The notes under the pieces were generated by a model. That model made no database searches. It had not been told where the DNA came from and saw only the letters and a list, made by a program, of their open reading frames with translations. A DNA stretch of 64,000 nt from Labia minor (taxonomy: Eukaryota; Arthropoda; Insecta; Dermaptera; Spongiphoridae), in contig OY720350.1 in assembly GCA_963082975.1 (NCBI GenBank), forward strand, positions 39,177,851-39,241,850, given 5' to 3'. The position numbers and the translations under genes were made by a program. This document shows, piece after piece, positions 60,621 through 64,000 of the stretch (positions within the stretch are counted from its first letter, which is position 1; every line of letters begins with the position of its first letter).

Positions 60621-61479
60621 AAATAATACTTTATATAAAAAAAAAACTTTTTTAAAAAACCACGTTTTTAACGCACTAAAAAGAAGAAAATAATTTTTCT
60701 GAAACCCCATAGGTACTGACATTACAAACAAGAGATATGATTTGAAGAAAATTTTCTATAACGTAAAACGTGGGGCGCAACTATGGCTAAAATATTCTGT
60801 ATCGTATAAAAATTTATAAATAAATGTTATTAGGTACAAATTAATAGGATAAATGAATTCATATTTTAATTAGCTTCAAAAAGTAAAGCTTATAACTTAT
60901 CGAAATTTTTAAAAGAGGTAAATTTAATTTATGAAAAGATTACCTTTAGATTACTAATAATATTCACTTTTAAAAAATTCTGATAAAAAATGACATCCTA
61001 ACAATATTCTGGTAAATAATATAAGAAATTTAACTTGAAGAAATCTAAAACTAAATTTTGCTACTGCAAAACTTCTAGCAAATATTTAATATTTATGTTA
61101 ATAAAATTTCTAAAGTGTAAATTGAAGATGTTTATTTAATATTAAGGAATTAATTTTCCAAAAAAAATTTACATTAATAAAAGTATTCTGTTGGATTACT
61201 AATAATATTCCCTTTTACAAAAAGTCTGGTAAAAAATATAAAACTTAAAATATAAATCCATGGATATTGAAATAAATTAATCAAAGAAATTATATTGCAT
61301 TTAAAAAATTTATTATTATTTGCGCCCCACGTTTTACGTTATAGAAAATTTTCTTCAAATCATATCTCTTGTTTGTAATGTCAGTACCTATGGGGTTTCA
61401 GAAAAATTATTTTCTTCTTTTTAGTGCGTTAAAAACGTGGTTTTTTAAAAAAGTTTTTTTTTTATATAAAGTATTATTT
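60621..61479. mobile_element. Foldback element G2 with identical 160-bp arms
   Basis: The arms 60621-60780 and 61320-61479 are reverse complements with no mismatch found by eye, including matching A10 and T6 runs. They begin AAATAATACTTTATAT and end inward with GTAAAACGTGGGGCGCAA. The 539-bp spacer is AT-rich without coding. It shares blocks with G1. I found no clear target duplication. Confidence 0.9.
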
Positions 61480-61688
61480 ATTTATTTGTTAATATTTTTC
61501 TATACTTTTGACTGATTTTTATCATCAAAATGATCAAATAATTATTATTTTCTTTATTAAATTTATTTCCTATATGTAGAATATATATACATTGTATTTT
61601 AAAGCTTTGAGTGGGGTAAATATTCATATTAATTTAAATTTGAATTTTTGTTGCTAGATCACTACGATGTGGATATTAATAAAATTAG

Positions 61689-62140
61689 CTGGAGTGTCTC
61701 CACTCGACTATCTCGCAATTTGAATTGGATTAAATAACATAATATATTATATTTAAATTAAATTTAATTAATTATAAATTATAAATAATAAATATTAAAC
61801 CAGCGCATGTTTGACTTTTTATTGATGGCACCATGGCACGTGTTGGCGCGTGAGATTTGCAGTGTTAAAAAATTAATTCTGGTACTTTCAGCAATTCAAT
61901 CAAGCTGAAATTCTATATATAGCAGTTTTATACAATTATTAATCATGTGAAAAATTATCAAACATATATTTTTATTTTTACGGTCACTTTAGAGGAAAAA
62001 AAATCAAAACGTTGTAGGTAATGACCCTCTTCCAGTTGAGCTACATTTCTCAAAAGTTGATAGAAAACTATGAATTTTGAATAATGTCCATGTACCAAAT
62101 TTCATCATTCTAGCTCAAACCGTTTTTGCGTAATCTTGTC

Positions 62141-62192
<52 letters not shown>

Positions 62193-62304
62193 TTTTTCTC
62201 AACCTTAGTGAAAATGATTCAGGAACCTTCAAAACGTATAAAAACATCAAAATCTCAACATCGAAAATTTTCATGATCGCAATACTATCTCTGGCGAGAT
62301 AGTA
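61689..62304 (-). mobile_element. Repeat family A, copy A7
   Basis: Both ends are intact (CTGGAGTGTCTCCACTCGAC; TGGCGAGATAGTA). The CA array is the longest of the family, about 62146-62188. All other blocks are as in A5. Confidence 0.9.
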
Positions 62305-62879
62305 AAAATAAAAACCGGAATTAAATATAAAAATAAATTTCAAAAGAATAATTAAAACATATTATATATATTTATGATTTATATAATATACCGTTCATGA
62401 CTATTTATAGAATATGATTATGAAATTGATTTCTATTTTGTAAAACTTTAGTTTTTTTTTGTTTTTTTTTTGTTAAGATTTACTTATAATGAATTTATAA
62501 TTAATGTTAAATATTTCTCTTTTAAATATTTATAAAAAATGAAGGTAAGTTTGTATGTATGTTTGTTTTGCAGAGTAACTGTTTATAATGAAATTTAGCA
62601 CAAATATGTTTTTATATCATTAGGCCTGCAGAAGAGTCTCTATTTTTTAAAAATTTATATACTTATTTCTAAAAATAAAACTAAAATTATAATATTGGTT
62701 TTAAACATAGAATATATAGTAATTTGATAAATAATATAATGAAAATGTTCAAAAAATTAATTATTAATTATTTTTTGAATATGTTTTAATGTATTTCCGG
62801 TTTTTCTGTTATATAATATATTAAAAAAATATTATTATAACATAATTGAGATAAAATATTAAATATATGTTCTCTTTTT

Positions 62880-62990
62880 GGTCATTTGGAACTTCGGAAA
62901 TTTCTTGGTCGCATCAACCACATTCCTCCAAACGTCTCAATCCTAAGCTTCCTTCATCCAATTCCTTCATCATTACAATGATTACCCAGA
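62880..62990 (-). pseudogene. LINE C-terminal tail fragment
   Basis: The minus strand reads W-NVVDATKKFPKFQMTK with a frameshift before it, the same final motif as DMVAAAKNFQVP in the tail at 2640. Very short. Confidence 0.45.
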
Positions 62991-63344
62991 CAAATATTAA
63001 AAATTACAATTTAAAATATTTGTTAAAAATTTAAACTATAATTTTATATCAAATACAATATAATAATATATATAATTTTATTTTAATTTTATCTATAATT
63101 TATCTTTTAAACTTGAAGTTTTATAATAATTTTTAATAAATTAATATAATTTTTAACAAAATATTAAAAAAAAACATCCACAAATATATAGTCAGCAATT
63201 ATTATTAATTAATTCTATAAAATATTGAAAATAGATTTAATTAATGTATTTTTAAGTACATACTTATATTTACTATATGTTTATTATTAAGATGATAAAT
63301 TCAAAAGGGTTTATCTAAAATTAATATTTTTTTTTTCTTAACAG

Positions 63345-63449
63345 TATTCGATGACGATGCTTATATTTATTTTCGACGAACTGTTCCATTTAAAGCCCGA
63401 AGAAAAGCATATTTCTAAATTCAGTATGAATCTTGGATTGAGTGTTTGA
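63345..63449 (+). CDS. Candidate terminal exon of an unknown gene
   Basis: A near-ideal acceptor, TTTTTTTTTCTTAACAG, precedes a less AT-rich stretch. One frame reads FDDDAYIYFRRTVPFKARRK, AYF and stops at 63416-63418; another reads YSMTMLIFIFDELFHLKPEE, KHISKFSMNLGLSV and stops at 63447-63449. I cannot choose between them or name a family. With no partner exon in view, a chance acceptor cannot be ruled out. Confidence 0.25.
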   Translation, partial: YSMTMLIFIFDELFHLKPEEKHISKFSMNLGLSV

Positions 63450-63839
63450 CAAATTGAGAATGAATACTGAATGAATGTTCTTCCGGTGGAATTCGAATGC
63501 TAAGCACCTCTTGATAGACACACTTCCCTTTCCTTTAATAAAAATAAAACCTTTTTAAATAAAAAAACATGTATCCTTAACGACAAATAAAAATTTAGTA
63601 ATAATTACTTCATTTTTATATTAATTTAGTTTTTATATTTAAGAGAAGAAATAATAATTTTTATAAGTTGTTAAAGATATTAGTTATTTAAGGAGTTAAA
63701 AATAAAACAAGATGTCGTTTATAATATACTTATATACTTAACTGATATATATCTTATATTTTTAATTTTTTTTTATATCAATTAGAATTAAGTGATGTTT
63801 ATATCTCAAGTTCTCAGTTAGAGGCGTAAAACCGAGTAA

Positions 63840-64000
63840 ATTGAGATGTAGCAGATCACGTGGCTAGAATGGGGAAAGAAAGATTTGCGTGAAGCTTGTT
63901 TGTGGGGAGATAAATTGACAAATGACCGGTTGTTAGACCGATGACATTATAAAGAGACGGAAAATAAATGAATTGAAAGAAAATAGAATTAAGATGGAGG
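63840..64000 (+). pseudogene. LINE tail continuing beyond the window
   Basis: The + strand reads ADHVARMGKERFA, then LFVGR, then KRPVVRPMTL, with stops in between. HVARM...RF..LFxGKPxGKRPxGRPRTRW is the conserved end of LINE ORF2. The fragment is cut by the window end. Confidence 0.6.

Noticed and set aside
1-64000. CRISPR arrays, prokaryotic operons, rRNA genes
   Set aside because: No spaced direct repeats of CRISPR type, no Shine-Dalgarno-led gene strings, no conserved rRNA blocks; introns and transposons show eukaryotic DNA.

Overview
The window looks like AT-rich nuclear DNA from an arthropod, most likely an insect. It has small exons separated by large introns, GT-AG splice sites, no operons, and a dense mix of mariner, hAT, LINE-tail, foldback and Helentron-like repeats. 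I cannot name the species.

Only one host gene is clear. It lies on the + strand and encodes a Popeye-domain protein (POPDC/Bves family, membrane proteins that bind cAMP). Three coding exons are present: 2952-3054, 4987-5127 and 28083-28265. The exons join in frame and carry the family's FLDSPEW and FQVS cAMP-site motifs, the second one split across an intron. The start of the gene lies before the window. The last intron is about 23 kb and is packed with transposons. Two more possible terminal exons (about 34675-34826 and 63345-63449) are offered with low confidence.

Layout: 1-2951 is upstream intron with an internally deleted mariner and a LINE tail. 2952-5127 holds two exons and an intron with a MITE-like inverted repeat. 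5128-28082 is the giant intron, with five copies of repeat family A, three of family B, two mariners, four hAT elements, foldback elements and a GC-richer island that may be regulatory. 28083-28670 is the last clear exon and probable 3'UTR. 28.7-31.8 kb is AT-rich with no gene seen. 31828-34503 is a nearly perfect 1338-bp tandem duplication next to a PIF/Harbinger-like MITE. 34.8-43.0 kb is very AT-rich and almost empty. 43.0-44.9 kb is a three-level transposon nest. 45-64 kb is further repeats: mariners, hATs, A and B copies, foldback elements and LINE tails.

The most interesting result is that two unrelated-sequence repeat families, A (seven large copies) and B (five substantial copies, one split, plus one diverged fragment), share one architecture. 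Each has a short subterminal inverted repeat at both ends, an internal microsatellite followed by a shared ATGAAATTTGGTA box, and a perfect hairpin just after the 3' subterminal repeat. This is the layout of DINE-1/Helentron-associated non-autonomous rolling-circle elements. Family B also carries two TGACGTCA (CREB/ATF) sites at a fixed 20-bp spacing, and three B copies lie inside the intron of this cAMP-receptor gene. An unoccupied target site kept in the other arm of a foldback element supports insertion of B into a T-run without an evident target duplication.
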